Source: Talinum fruticosum
Lineage: Eukaryota > Streptophyta > Magnoliopsida > Caryophyllales > Talinaceae
Direction: 5' to 3'
Assembly (NCBI GenBank): GCA_021018815.1
Contig: JAITYX010000041.1
Location: 1,488,001-1,552,000, forward strand
DNA length: 64,000 nt
Position 1 is the first letter of the stretch, and each line of letters opens with the position of its first letter. Below the pieces are notes generated by a model, which saw nothing but the letters and a program-made list of their open reading frames with translations, had not been told where the DNA came from and ran no database searches. Of this stretch, positions 12,659 to 22,268 are shown in pieces. The position numbers and the translations under genes were made by a program.

Positions 12659-14277
12659 TAAAGGTTTGCTCGGGAGAGATCGAATCACCCTAGACGGGGA
12701 GGGGGTGAATAGGGTGGTGGAAGATTTTTCTGAAAGTCAAAGACTTTTGATCAAGGCACGAGACAGAGGCGGATTCCGAGTCCGAAATGGGGTCGAGAAA
12801 AATATGTACTCGAATTGCGAGTAAAGAGTAAAGAAGCGAGATAAAGTCGAAACTTGAATATGTCCGAGTCTAGAATGCACTCGAAAGTAAAAACACGAAA
12901 GTACGTGGAAACCCTCCTGGGGCAGAAAACCACGGACCGTGCTAAACCAAGCACGAAGTCAAATCCACTATTTTGAGTCCACAAAATACCGTAGACTGAC
13001 CGAACCCGAGTTGCTCCCTTATATAACTCTTTACAAGTTTTTCCTAGACTCGAAGTTCCCTTATCCGATCTAGTACTTCCTAACTGAGATAACCCTTACA
13101 GTTAGGGACAAGCTGAGCTGAGTTAACCCTTACACCTCGGTCGAGGGACCTTACTTAAACAGTAAGAAAGATAGTGTTTGTAACTAAGTACAAGACCTTA
13201 CAACTCGGAATATTATAAGTTACTGAGTGGGAGTTGTAAGTGGAAGATTGAGATTGAATACAATGACTTTGCTCAAGTATATGTATTAACAATAAGTTCG
13301 GCAATCTTCAAGTCTTGAGAGTTGGCTTCTATTTATAGATGACTAGGCAGCATAGCCGTTGAGTCCATCTTCCGACTGAGAGTCCTTTGTGACCGTTGTT
13401 AAGGACTTTACGAGTCACTCGAAAGTATCCGTTGAGATATGAACGTTGGTCAACGGTTCTTAACTCCTTTAGAAGTCCCAAAACCACTAGCGGTGTCTTG
13501 AAAGATAAGGTGGAAACCACCGTTAAGCTTGGCGTTTCGGTTTTCCAGATTTGGAAACGAACGGCCTTGACACAATCTTTTGGGGCTAGGTCGAGAGAAT
13601 GGGAAAAGCCATGTCTGCTTGGTGATTTGACGTTTTGAAGCTGGTTACTTTTGTATTTCAAAAGTGTATCCTCGTTTGAATAACCTACAAAAGTAAATCA
13701 AATTGGTTCTCAAAGTATAAAATACTTTGGTCCAAGATTAGACATAGATAATAATATAATTGAGATAATTAAATGACTAATTATCTCGAGTTAGAAAAGG
13801 AATGAAATTTTACGAGTCTAATAATATGCATGAAACTCAAAAATTCCATCTCGAGTTAGTCTAGGCGAGAATCAAGTTAAATAAGAAAACATCATAGTGA
13901 AATAAACTTGATCTAGACTAAGCATGGTTCGAGACTAGAAGTGCTGACTATAACGAGAATAGAACTTGTAATATGAAGTCGGACTGAGTGCGGTTGTGCG
14001 AGTACTAGTCATTTGAACATGCGATAATTCTAAGTGATGAGAGACTCGGAAGCTGGGTATACAACGATAAGTATAGATATGCTTTACGAGTCTCACAGAG
14101 ACAAGTAAGAATACATGAGATAAATGCTATATCACTTAGAAGAAATATTATATCACTCGGAAAAGTTTCTAAGGTACGAGAGAATGACTTGGAATCAAAA
14201 CTCTATAAGTGAGAAAGCCTTATACCTGATTCCTTTGGTAGAACTCAGAAATGTGTGGAGTAAAGTCCGAGTCTTCA
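12659..14277 (-). repeat. 5' LTR of element A
   Basis: This LTR is 1619 bp and is a direct repeat of 3256-4860. The inner end reads TAAAGG instead of TGAAGG, a G-to-A change in the terminal dinucleotide. TATA-like CTATAAATAG lies on the minus strand at 13329-13338. The outer end CTTCA is followed by the target duplication AATGG. Confidence 0.93.
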
Positions 14278-14572
14278 AATGGTTTGATCAATTCTTAAAG
14301 AAAATGGTTTGATCAAAAAAAAAAAAAATGGTTTGATCAAAAAAATGTTTGATAAAAAAAAATTCTGAATGGTTTCTCCATCTTGATTTTGATATCTATC
14401 ATCTTCGTCTCTAGCTTGGTCTTTTCAACTTGCAAAACTTGCAAAACTTGATTAAAAACAAAGTATTTAAATTGCTAATAAAAAAATAAACAGCAAGAAT
14501 ATATACTTTCACGTAAGGGGATGAACTCTGTGACAAGTCTTTTATCAATTAGAAATAAAAAGTTGGAGCAAA

Positions 14573-14644
14573 GCGTCAGTTTGTGGGATCAAACCCATGA
14601 CCATATAGTTAAAAGCCACGTGCTTTACCACTTATCCGAGACGG
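14573..14644 (-). tRNA. tRNA-like relic (Lys-like), probably a pseudogene
   Basis: The minus strand resembles a tRNA: D-arm-like TAAGTGGTAAAGCAC, a loop with TTTTAA (Lys-type TTT anticodon if real), and a T-arm ATGGGTTTGATCCCA whose B box TTTGATCC departs from the usual TTCGANNC. Acceptor pairing is weak beyond CGTC/GACG. It is immediately followed by a second tRNA-like block. Confidence 0.4.
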
Positions 14645-14650
14645 TTGAAA

Positions 14651-14714
14651 CGTGTGCATTCGGGGAATCGAACCCCAGTCAGTACCGTAGCAGGGTACTA
14701 TGATACCAGTTCCT
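14651..14714 (-). tRNA. tRNA-like relic (Gly-like), partial
   Basis: The minus strand carries GTACCCTGCTACGGTAC followed by GGGGTTCGATTCCCC. This resembles the anticodon and T arms of plant tRNA-Gly(GCC), with the anticodon triplet altered. The 5' part is short and the acceptor stem does not pair, so it is a fragment. Confidence 0.45.
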
Positions 14715-14715
14715 T

Positions 14716-16801
14716 GCTTATGTTTTTCATGACAATTTATATATTTATTTTTTAATCACGTAATACAATAACTTAACAAATGTGTCATTCGAATAGGTAC
14801 AAGTGGGTTTATGCTTCGGGTCCTCATTTGTCATTTTAATAATTAATTTAATAAATTAAAAATTAACCACTTATATCCAATAGTTAACAACTGCGAAAAC
14901 TACCTCTCAAAAAAAAAAAAAAAAAGGTTACCAAAGCATCAAAACCACTAGTAAAAGAATCAATTTTGCCGACAATACGCTCATTTTGGTAGTTCCATTG
15001 TGGATATATATGAGACTAAGCTACAAATTGTAACTCACACTAGTATCAAAACACAAAATTAGACTTAGTCAGTATGCTTAATGATTAAGAAAGAGGTCTT
15101 AGAATTATTAGTTCATCGATTTCTTCATATACGCTATTATATGGACTATAGTAATTATACTGTAATACCCTGTCTCATTTTTAAATGTCCATACATAAGG
15201 TAGGAAACTCAGTCACTACTGCATGAAATTCAGAAAACACTAACAAATGTTTTGTCTTGCATATTTTTTTTTTTTTTGTTAGCCGTCTTGTGTACCTTTT
15301 TCGAATTTGTTAGTTGTCACCAACAGGACAATGGATAAGAAAAATAATATCTCATTGTTTATAAAATCTTTTTTAAGTGCAAAATCTCATCATTTTTATT
15401 TAAATAAAAGATATGAAAAATAAACCAAATTTATCAACCAGTGTCATCAGCCCCAATTTTACTTCTATCAATAACCCCCACTATGTCTATTGTACCGCAT
15501 ACCAAGAAATCAACCAGTGTCATCAGCCCCCAAAAAAATTAAAATAAAATAAAATGTGAAGGTTCTCTCGGTCTCTCTAAATTGGGCTCGGAAACTACAA
15601 GTCTACAATTGGAAATCTAAAACATGATATACTTACTGGATTATCTTATTGAGTGAGATGCAAGATGATGCCTCACATGTAGATTTGTTTATGACTACAA
15701 TATATCGAAGATACAACAAAGCTGAGAGATAAAAACAAATATGGGCTAATAGTGATGATGAGTAGATGTTTGTAGGTCGGTGAGACCGGTTGCGGAGACA
15801 GAAATTCAATATAAGGGTGTTCAACATTTTTGGGTCAAATTTAAGGGTGTATAATTATTTATAATTTAAAATTTGTACTCTAAAAAATCACTTTTTTAAT
15901 TTTTTTTGTCAACACCGTTGTCCTTCAAGTGGCTCTGCCATTGGGTGAGACATTGGATTTAATTAGGATTGAGAAAGATGTACAATTTCACAAAAATTTT
16001 TTTATATATATAACTAGTTTTTAAACCGTGCGTTATATTTATAATATTTATCTAAAAATTATATGACATATATTATATATTTTTTTCTAATCTTTTAAAA
16101 AACTCTATTAGTTTGATCACAAAAATTAATATAGTTTAATAGTTAGTTATGTACATCTTGACCATCAAAAAGTAATATAATTTAATTTTGAGTTACATGT
16201 AAAATGAGTGAGCTTAATTTTTTTAATTTTAAAATTATTTTTAGTAAGATATAATTATCTTTAAAAAATAATATTCTAGTTCAAAAATAATCATCATGAT
16301 TAGTTAGCCAACATTAATAGAGTTGTAGTAGTGATACTTTCTTTACTTGATCTATTGATACTAATGCATGATTTATGATGATGATGACGATATTAAAAAG
16401 GGTGTACTAATATAAGCTTGAGTTTCTTGGCCTCTAACGATTAGTTTATAAAGGAATATTTTAAATTGATAATCAGAATAAATTTTTCATAACAATATAA
16501 TTAATTTTTTTAGAATGAGGTTTTTTAATTAGTAATAGTAAAGAATAAGATCAAGCAGACATACTAAATACAAATAATAAGATACTTTAATAGTATTTTA
16601 CTAAATTAGTTATTTGCTTGCTCGTGAATAAATTTTACCTTAATATTATCAAATTAGAAAAGAAAAGGAATAGTTACTTAAATACAAAAACCAACCATTA
16701 AAACCTATAATAATGAAAAGGAAAAGTAAATAACTAATTTAATACTTTTTTTAATAGCATTTAATGCATCTTCTAAATCCACCTTCAAAACCCAAATATA
16801 T
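14716..16801. other. AT-rich spacer, no gene seen
   Basis: This is low-GC sequence with A and T runs and no credible reading frame. A direct repeat of ATCAACCAGTGTCATCAGCC occurs near 15435 and 15510. It ends at the left inverted repeat of element G. Confidence 0.6.
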
Positions 16802-16905
16802 GGGATGGTTCATATGCACACCTTCTTTTAGATGAGCACCATTTATTAGGTGAGCGCAATCACTCCTAACCATCCAATTTAATCTAATAGCTCAAATTAA
16901 AAACG
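16802..16905. repeat. Left terminal inverted repeat of element G
   Basis: It starts GGGATGGTTCATATGCACAC. Its reverse complement matches 30545-30647 imperfectly over about 100 bp, including CATTTATTA and the distal TTTAATCTAA. Confidence 0.8.
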
Positions 16906-16984
16906 CTTTTAATTAATTAAAACAAAAGGGAAAAACATTTTTTTTGGGAGGGATTCAGCTGGGGAGTTTCATTCTCCCAAGTTC

Positions 16985-17600
16985 CCGTTAGGTTTCGCCC
17001 TCTCTCTTTGCTCCATCTCGAAGCCCCTCTCTCTCTCTCCTTGCTTTATCTTGCAGTCATGGCTTCCCCTTATCAGCCCGAGCCTCTACCTGTCTCGTCG
17101 CTGACTCTTCCTCTCCTCGTATCGTCATTGACCTCGAGCCACCTCCTTCTTCTCCTTGTCTTGTCGGCGACCGCCAAGCCCCCTGCCTCTCTCTTTCGTC
17201 GCTGACCTCTCTCTCTCTCTCGTGCTGACCCCGCGAACTCCCTCCCTGCCTTTTTCTCGTCCCCGAACTCCCTCTCTCTCAATGTCTCGTCGCCGACGCC
17301 CAAAGCCCCATCCCCCTCTGTCTCTCTCTCGTGCACTTTTGCTATCAAAGTCGATTAGGGTTCGAGAAAATTGCGGTATCCACCTCTTTTTTTATCTCTT
17401 TTTATATTTCAATTGATTTTGATTTGGGAAGGAGAAATCGAATTCGCTAATGGATTTTCAGTTGGTTCTGATTTGGGTTAATGTTGGGCGATTTTGATTC
17501 ATGACCGAGCTGGGTTCGTAGTCACAATTGTGGGGATTGAGTATGTGGGCAAAGGATTCAAATTCTTGAAGCTATTGTAACAATGTCGAACCAGGTAATC
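16985..17600 (+). other. CT-rich 5'-UTR/exon-like stretch inside element G
   Basis: Strongly pyrimidine-rich sequence (16995-17340) is followed by AT-richer sequence and then ATGTCGAACCAG at 17584-17595, directly before GTAATC, a plausible splice donor. This has the look of a captured leader plus first exon. The source gene is not recognised, and the pyrimidine-rich part gives meaningless Leu/Ser/Pro frames. Confidence 0.35.
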
Positions 17601-17790
17601 TGCTCAATTCTTTCTCTGTATATGTGAGATTTTGCTCATTTCTGTCCCAATTTTTTTTTTTTTTTTGGGAGGGGGCTTATGTAATCTTTTCTCCAAATTG
17701 TAAAGATAAATCTCAAATGATTCAGGAAATCATTTCGACATTGCTATAGAAATGACCAAAAAGTAATAGTCAAACCTTTCCTATCCCTTT

Positions 17791-18397
17791 TGATTCGGGT
17801 ATTTCCGGACAATACCAGACTCACCCGCCACGTCATCGGCCAACTAAGCCTAATCAGTTGGATAAGGGAGGAATCGGCCCAAGATAACCCTTAACGGGCC
17901 AGGTAAAAGCCCAAAGCCCACTAGGGCTAGGGTTTCTCCTAAACCATGGTAAAGTACCGTTTTACCCCTTTAAAATCTCCTATAAATACTCACCATTTCT
18001 CAATCCCAAAAGGGGACATGTTATGTTCACTTGGCAAGAAATCTCATCTTTCCGATAATCCAAGCTCTCAACACTCATCCACATTCATCAACGTTCATCA
18101 ACGTTCATCCACACTCATCCCGAGAACTTCCATCTTTGGAAAACTTCTCGACTCCCAAGGAATCCCTCCACGCACATCGAGGAAGATCTCCTCGATCCAT
18201 TCAATTTAATCAAATACTAACTTGAGCGTCGGAGGGGTGTTCCCGGGATCCACCACCCGGGCTTCGCCTTTTGCGAGTTCAAGCAGTCGCCACTCGGACT
18301 CGGATCGACCGTGGCACGTCCTCGGAACCGGAGCGGTAAATCCTTCCTCTCTCCGAATCATCAATCCATATCATCAACTCAATTTTCTCCGGAAACA
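17791..18397 (+). repeat. 5' LTR of element E
   Basis: This LTR is 607 bp (TG...CA) and matches 27227-27847 closely. TATAAATA at 17981-17988 is a likely core promoter. A tandem ATCCACA/CATTCATCAACG stretch lies near 18080-18115. Confidence 0.93.
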
Positions 18398-18401
18398 GCT
18401 T

Positions 18402-18419
18402 TGGCATCGTCCGTGGGGA
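18402..18419 (+). promoter_or_regulatory. Primer-site-like sequence of element E
   Basis: TGGCATCGTCCGTGGGGA begins four bases after the 5' LTR. It resembles the TGGCGCCGT... primer sites of plant gypsy elements, which match tRNA-Asp, but with several mismatches. Confidence 0.55.
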
Positions 18420-18431
18420 GGAAGGTAGCAT

Positions 18432-19850
18432 ATGGTCGCCGGTGGCACTCGATCCCGATCCAAGATGACTCGCGACACGAACAACCCACCGGTCACTCAC
18501 CCTCATCGTTCAATGCCTACAGGGGCCGATCCCGCGACGCTTCTCAAGTCGAGGATGCGGAATCATCTCGGCGGTCTACCGGCAACCGCCACACCCGACT
18601 GGAGGGGTACGTCACCCTAGGGGATCTTTAGAACTTAATAGAGACTCTTAAAATGACCGTCGCACAACAAGTGCAAGAACAAGTGCGAGCCACCATGGAG
18701 CAGCGTATGCCTATCATGCCCTTCCACTACGCCCCGACTCATCGAGTACGGCACAACCCCTGGGAGGTCAGCCTGTTGGCTACTTCTCGGGCGGGATGCC
18801 TTCCCATGCAGCCACGGAACAACCAACCGAGGCACCAATCGCGCTTGCTCCCGAGCAGCCAAGTGTCCTCCCGACAAGGCGTCACGAAGAAGGCGATGCC
18901 CGAGGGATTATCAAGGCAAAGAAAGCTCTCCATAAAGCCAACGAGAATATTGCAACTTCGCACACGACCTCGACCCCTTATGCTACCCACAGCAGGCGTT
19001 CTACCTAGTTCGACGATCATGGCGACGCCCTTGCCCCAAACACGGAGCGAGGGCCCCTGGGAGCAGAAGGTCCACCAGTCCCGCACGATCGGCTACACGT
19101 AGCCGCAATTCTCATCGAGCCTCGCAATGCCCCAAGGTGCGACCAAGAACGGTCTACCGCCCGAGAGCGGGAACGATCAAGAGAAAGGCGTTATGAGCAA
19201 TCAAATCCGAAGGGTCCCGAGAAGTTAGAGAGGACCGGACGCACTCCTCCTCGATCCGAGAGGAGGAAGAGTCCTTCCTTGGTGGAAGTTCCACGCCACC
19301 AACCTCGCGCCGTCCCCATCTCTCGGCTCCGATTCAAGGCCAACCTGCAATGCTTTCAACACTCCATTTTCGAAGAAGATTATGAATGCTCCCCGAATGA
19401 AGAAGATAAAGGTTCCAAACATTGATCCACACAATGGCACAATTGATCCTGAAGATCACTTGGCGTACTACAAGTCCCACATGTACGTTCGGGACGGGGA
19501 CGATGCAACCTCATCGCCGATTCTTCCTCGCTACACTAAAGGGATTTGTGCAGAAATGGTTCAACAATCTTCCCCAAGGGAGCATCTCTTGCTTTGAAGA
19601 GTTATGCGAGAAGTTCGTCGCACAATTCATCGCGAGTTGCAAGCAAAAGAAGACTAGCATCCACCTCTCCAAGATTAAGCAAGGGAGAAACGAGACCCTT
19701 AAAGACTATGTCCGAAGGCTTCATGGAGAGGCCGTCCTTATCTCCGACCTGCAAGACGGAGTTACCTACACTGCCTTCCTTAACGGACTCGAAGCGGAAG
19801 ATTCAAATTTTCCCTCGCTGAACAAAAGGTGTCTACCTTGGCGAAGCACT
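18432..19850 (+). pseudogene. Gag of element E, 5' part, frameshifted and cut by element F
   Basis: The likely start is ATG 18432 (MVAGGTRSRSK), soon after the primer site. The first ~900 bp shift frame repeatedly and carry variable-region sequence. The conserved Gag core begins near 19382 (MKKIKVPNIDPHNG, DPEDHL) and continues LKGFVQKWFNNLPQGSI, FVAQFIASCKQKKTS and ETLKDYVRRLH to 19850. There solo LTR F interrupts it. This is the retrotransposon Gag domain of Tat-type gypsy elements. The rest resumes at 21334. Confidence 0.8.
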
Positions 19851-21333
19851 TGATAAACCTCGTTTTGCTGGTTTTTAAGGCATTATTTAACCCAATTCCA
19901 TGATGATTTCAATGATATTTATTTAGTATTGGGTTAGATTTTGCTCATTTTCTCTTTATCGTCACCTAAGCTCATAAATCTCTTTATTTCAGGTTTTGGG
20001 CTTAAATTCGAGAGATTCGAGACAAATTTGATGAAAAGCGACGAAGAGGAGAGTTCGGGCCCAAGAGGAGGCAAGGAAGAAGCCTAAAGCACATCAAAAG
20101 ACCTTGCACGGCCCTCGTGCGAAGTTGCACGACCGTTCGGATCATCGAGCGAAGGGTCCGAGTTAAGAAAGGTCGCACGGTCCCTCGTGCGCGTTTCACA
20201 CGGCCGTGCGAGAAGTTACGAAGTTGAAATCATGCACGGTATCCCGTGCCAAAGTTGCACGGCCCGTGCAAAAGAGGCAGAGAGTTCAGCCATTTCGCAC
20301 GTCCTACCGTGCGGTTTAGGAATTTGGCACGGCCTACCGTGCGTAATACGCACGACCGTGCAAAAATTCTCGCACGGCCGTGTGATGCTGATTCGGCGGC
20401 TTTATAAGCGATTTTTGTCTATTTTTTTGGACAGTTCTTTTTTCCATCAAATTTTAGGGTTTGTAGGCTAGTTTCCAGCCGTCAAATCCCTTTAGATTGA
20501 AGTTTAATATTTTCAAGTATTGAAGATTAATTTGAATTCAAGTATTCGGATTTCTATTCGGTAATTCTTAATTCTCTCTCTTTATGTTTTCTCTTTGCAA
20601 TTTTTCTATAGTCTTCATGTTTATATTCATTAAATCTTGTCAATTGTTTAGTATCATGTTTAGGGGCTAATTTCTCTACTTAGGTTGGGATTGATCCCTA
20701 TTATGCCTTGATAATCATGAATTGAGTACTAATTGAGTTGTTCTATGCTTGTTAGGTTAGAATTCACTTCGTTCATCACTTTTTCATTGATTACCTCGAA
20801 AGAGGACTCTTTTGCTTTTATTAGGGTTTTGTGAACATCGAAAGATGAGAACCGACCTAGAATGACATTGTGAACGATTAGAACTTTGATATGAAAATAA
20901 TTAAGGTTTTAATTGGGGGTTGTGAGATGCATTCATTGTGATTTTGCCCTTTATTAATCCCATGAAAATAGGTGATTGGATTGTGCAAGATTAGTCTTTG
21001 ACCTTCGAAAGTAGGCGAAGATAGGCTTAATTGGTGTCTCCCTCTTCTAAACTACTAGCATAGGCAAATCTCAAACGGTATTCGATTCTCGGTTTCAGGC
21101 ATATTAGTGTGATTAATCCCAATCTAAGGCTTTTTATTCATCGGTTTCTCTTAGTTATTTTGTTATTAGTTGATCCAAAAACCAAATCACTGTCGAACCG
21201 AGTTTTTACCTAGATTAGAGTTTTTGGGTAGATTTAGTATTTGAAAGCAAGTTCCTTGTGGACACGACCCGTACTTGCCGGTTCCTAGCTACAGCCTACA
21301 CCGTGCACTTGCGGTATAATATTTCTCTCAACA
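19851..21333 (+). mobile_element. Element F: solo LTR inside element E
   Basis: This 1483-bp insertion begins TGATAAACC, ends CTCTCAACA and is flanked by GCACT on both sides (19846-19850 and 21334-21338), which is the 5-bp signature of an LTR element. It has no internal coding region. The end CA, the 5-bp duplication and TATA-like TTTATAAGC near 20400 fit a single LTR left by LTR-LTR recombination of a gypsy-type element. It splits Gag of element E and is therefore younger. Confidence 0.82.
20100..20392. repeat. Cluster of GCACGG...CCGTGC dyads in solo LTR F
   Basis: Eight or more imperfect copies of GCACGGCC-NN-CGTGC, several self-complementary (for example GCACGGTATCCCGTGC and GCACGGCCTACCGTGC), lie upstream of the TATA-like site. 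The cluster is GC-rich against an AT-rich background. It could be a regulatory array or a structured RNA region. Confidence 0.7.
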
Positions 21334-21878
21334 GCACTTCGAAAGGCGGCTGACTTTATTCAAGCCACGGAGATCCGTGCAGAGGAAGGAGATGAGGTCA
21401 GGAAGAAAGGAGGAGATGGAAAATTTAATCCTCGAAATGAAGAAGACTACCGCTTCAACACCGACCCCCGAGTATTCTAATGGAGATCAAAGGGCATCCC
21501 ATACTCAAGAAACCACCTCCTATGTCCAGTCCTCGCGAAAGCGCGAGCTTCCAACAAATATTGCGAATTTCATGAACAAACCGAACACAACACTACAAAG
21601 TGTCGTGCGTTAAAGAAGGCGCTTGGGGAGTTGGCGGATAACGGGAAAATTGATCACTTCCTCAAAAAAGATACTCATGGAGCACAAGGAGGTTCTTCAA
21701 GGCAAAGATATGAGCACTATTATGATGACGATGCTACTAAGATTGTAGCCACCATCGCCGGGGATTTGCAGGGGGCACGAGTCGACCCTCTCCTCCTGGA
21801 AGGCTCACCTCGGGAGCGCTCAACAAGTCCTAATCACCGGCCAACCTCTACCTCTGAAGGTGCCCACAGTGACCTTTA
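21334..21878 (+). pseudogene. Gag of element E, 3' part
   Basis: After the insertion the reading continues. The region around 21560-21640 encodes a decayed Cys/His segment (FHEQTEHNTTKC) and KKALGELADNGKIDHFL, typical of the end of Tat Gag before the protease. The frame changes at least twice. Confidence 0.7.
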
Positions 21879-22268
21879 GAGAACAAGATTTGAAAAGCAT
21901 GGTCGCCCCACATAAGGATCCTTTGGTCATCACATCGAAGATTTCGGACGCCATAGTCCGCAGGGTCCTTATCGACACAGGGAGCTCGGTAGACGTCATC
22001 ACCATGGAATGCCTAAGACAGCTGAAGTATGCCCCTCGAATCTGGTTTCCCTAATCAATCCTCGTCGTCGGATTCGGAGGACGGACGATACATCCCATAG
22101 GCATGATCCGCCTACCGGTCGGGGTTGGAGAGAAGGTCGGGGCCGAAACATCGAAGTCAAATTCCTAGTGATCGACATCCCCTCTCGCCTACAATGTCAT
22201 CATTGGACATCCTACCCTCAACCAGATCAAAGCATTCGTCACTCCATACCTTCTCCTCATGAAGTATG
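21857..22268 (+). pseudogene. Aspartic protease of element E
   Basis: This is a retroviral-type aspartic protease with VTFREQDL at the start, the active-site motif VLIDTGSSVDVI near 21970, and the C-terminal YNVIIGHPTLNQIKAF in a shifted frame near 22190. The catalytic Asp-Thr-Gly is intact but the frame is broken between motif and C-terminus. No reverse transcriptase follows. Confidence 0.8.

Larger units (their letters stand above)
3256..14277 (-). mobile_element. Element A: Sirevirus-type Ty1/copia LTR retrotransposon, both LTRs present
   Basis: The element is framed by two ~1.6 kb direct repeats (3256-4860 and 12659-14277) with short inverted ends TGAAG...CTTCA. It is flanked by the 5-bp target duplication AATGG (3251-3255 and 14278-14282). 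On the minus strand the order is 5' LTR, primer site, gag, protease, integrase, reverse transcriptase, RNase H, a third ORF, polypurine tract, 3' LTR. The copia order of integrase before reverse transcriptase, the Gag sequence type, the long LTRs and the extra ORF after pol place it in the Sirevirus group. Coding frames carry many indels, so this copy is non-autonomous as written. Its relatives B and C lie at 46800-64000. Confidence 0.93.

Noticed and set aside
17008..17416. Leu/Ser and Arg/Glu frames in the pyrimidine-rich left part of element G
   Set aside because: It is CT-repeat sequence open in several frames, more like a captured 5' UTR than coding DNA.
18311..19102. Several overlapping frames of 70-149 codons on both strands in the 5' gag region of element E
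   Set aside because: They overlap in different frames of a frameshifted Gag leader. None shows independent domain features.
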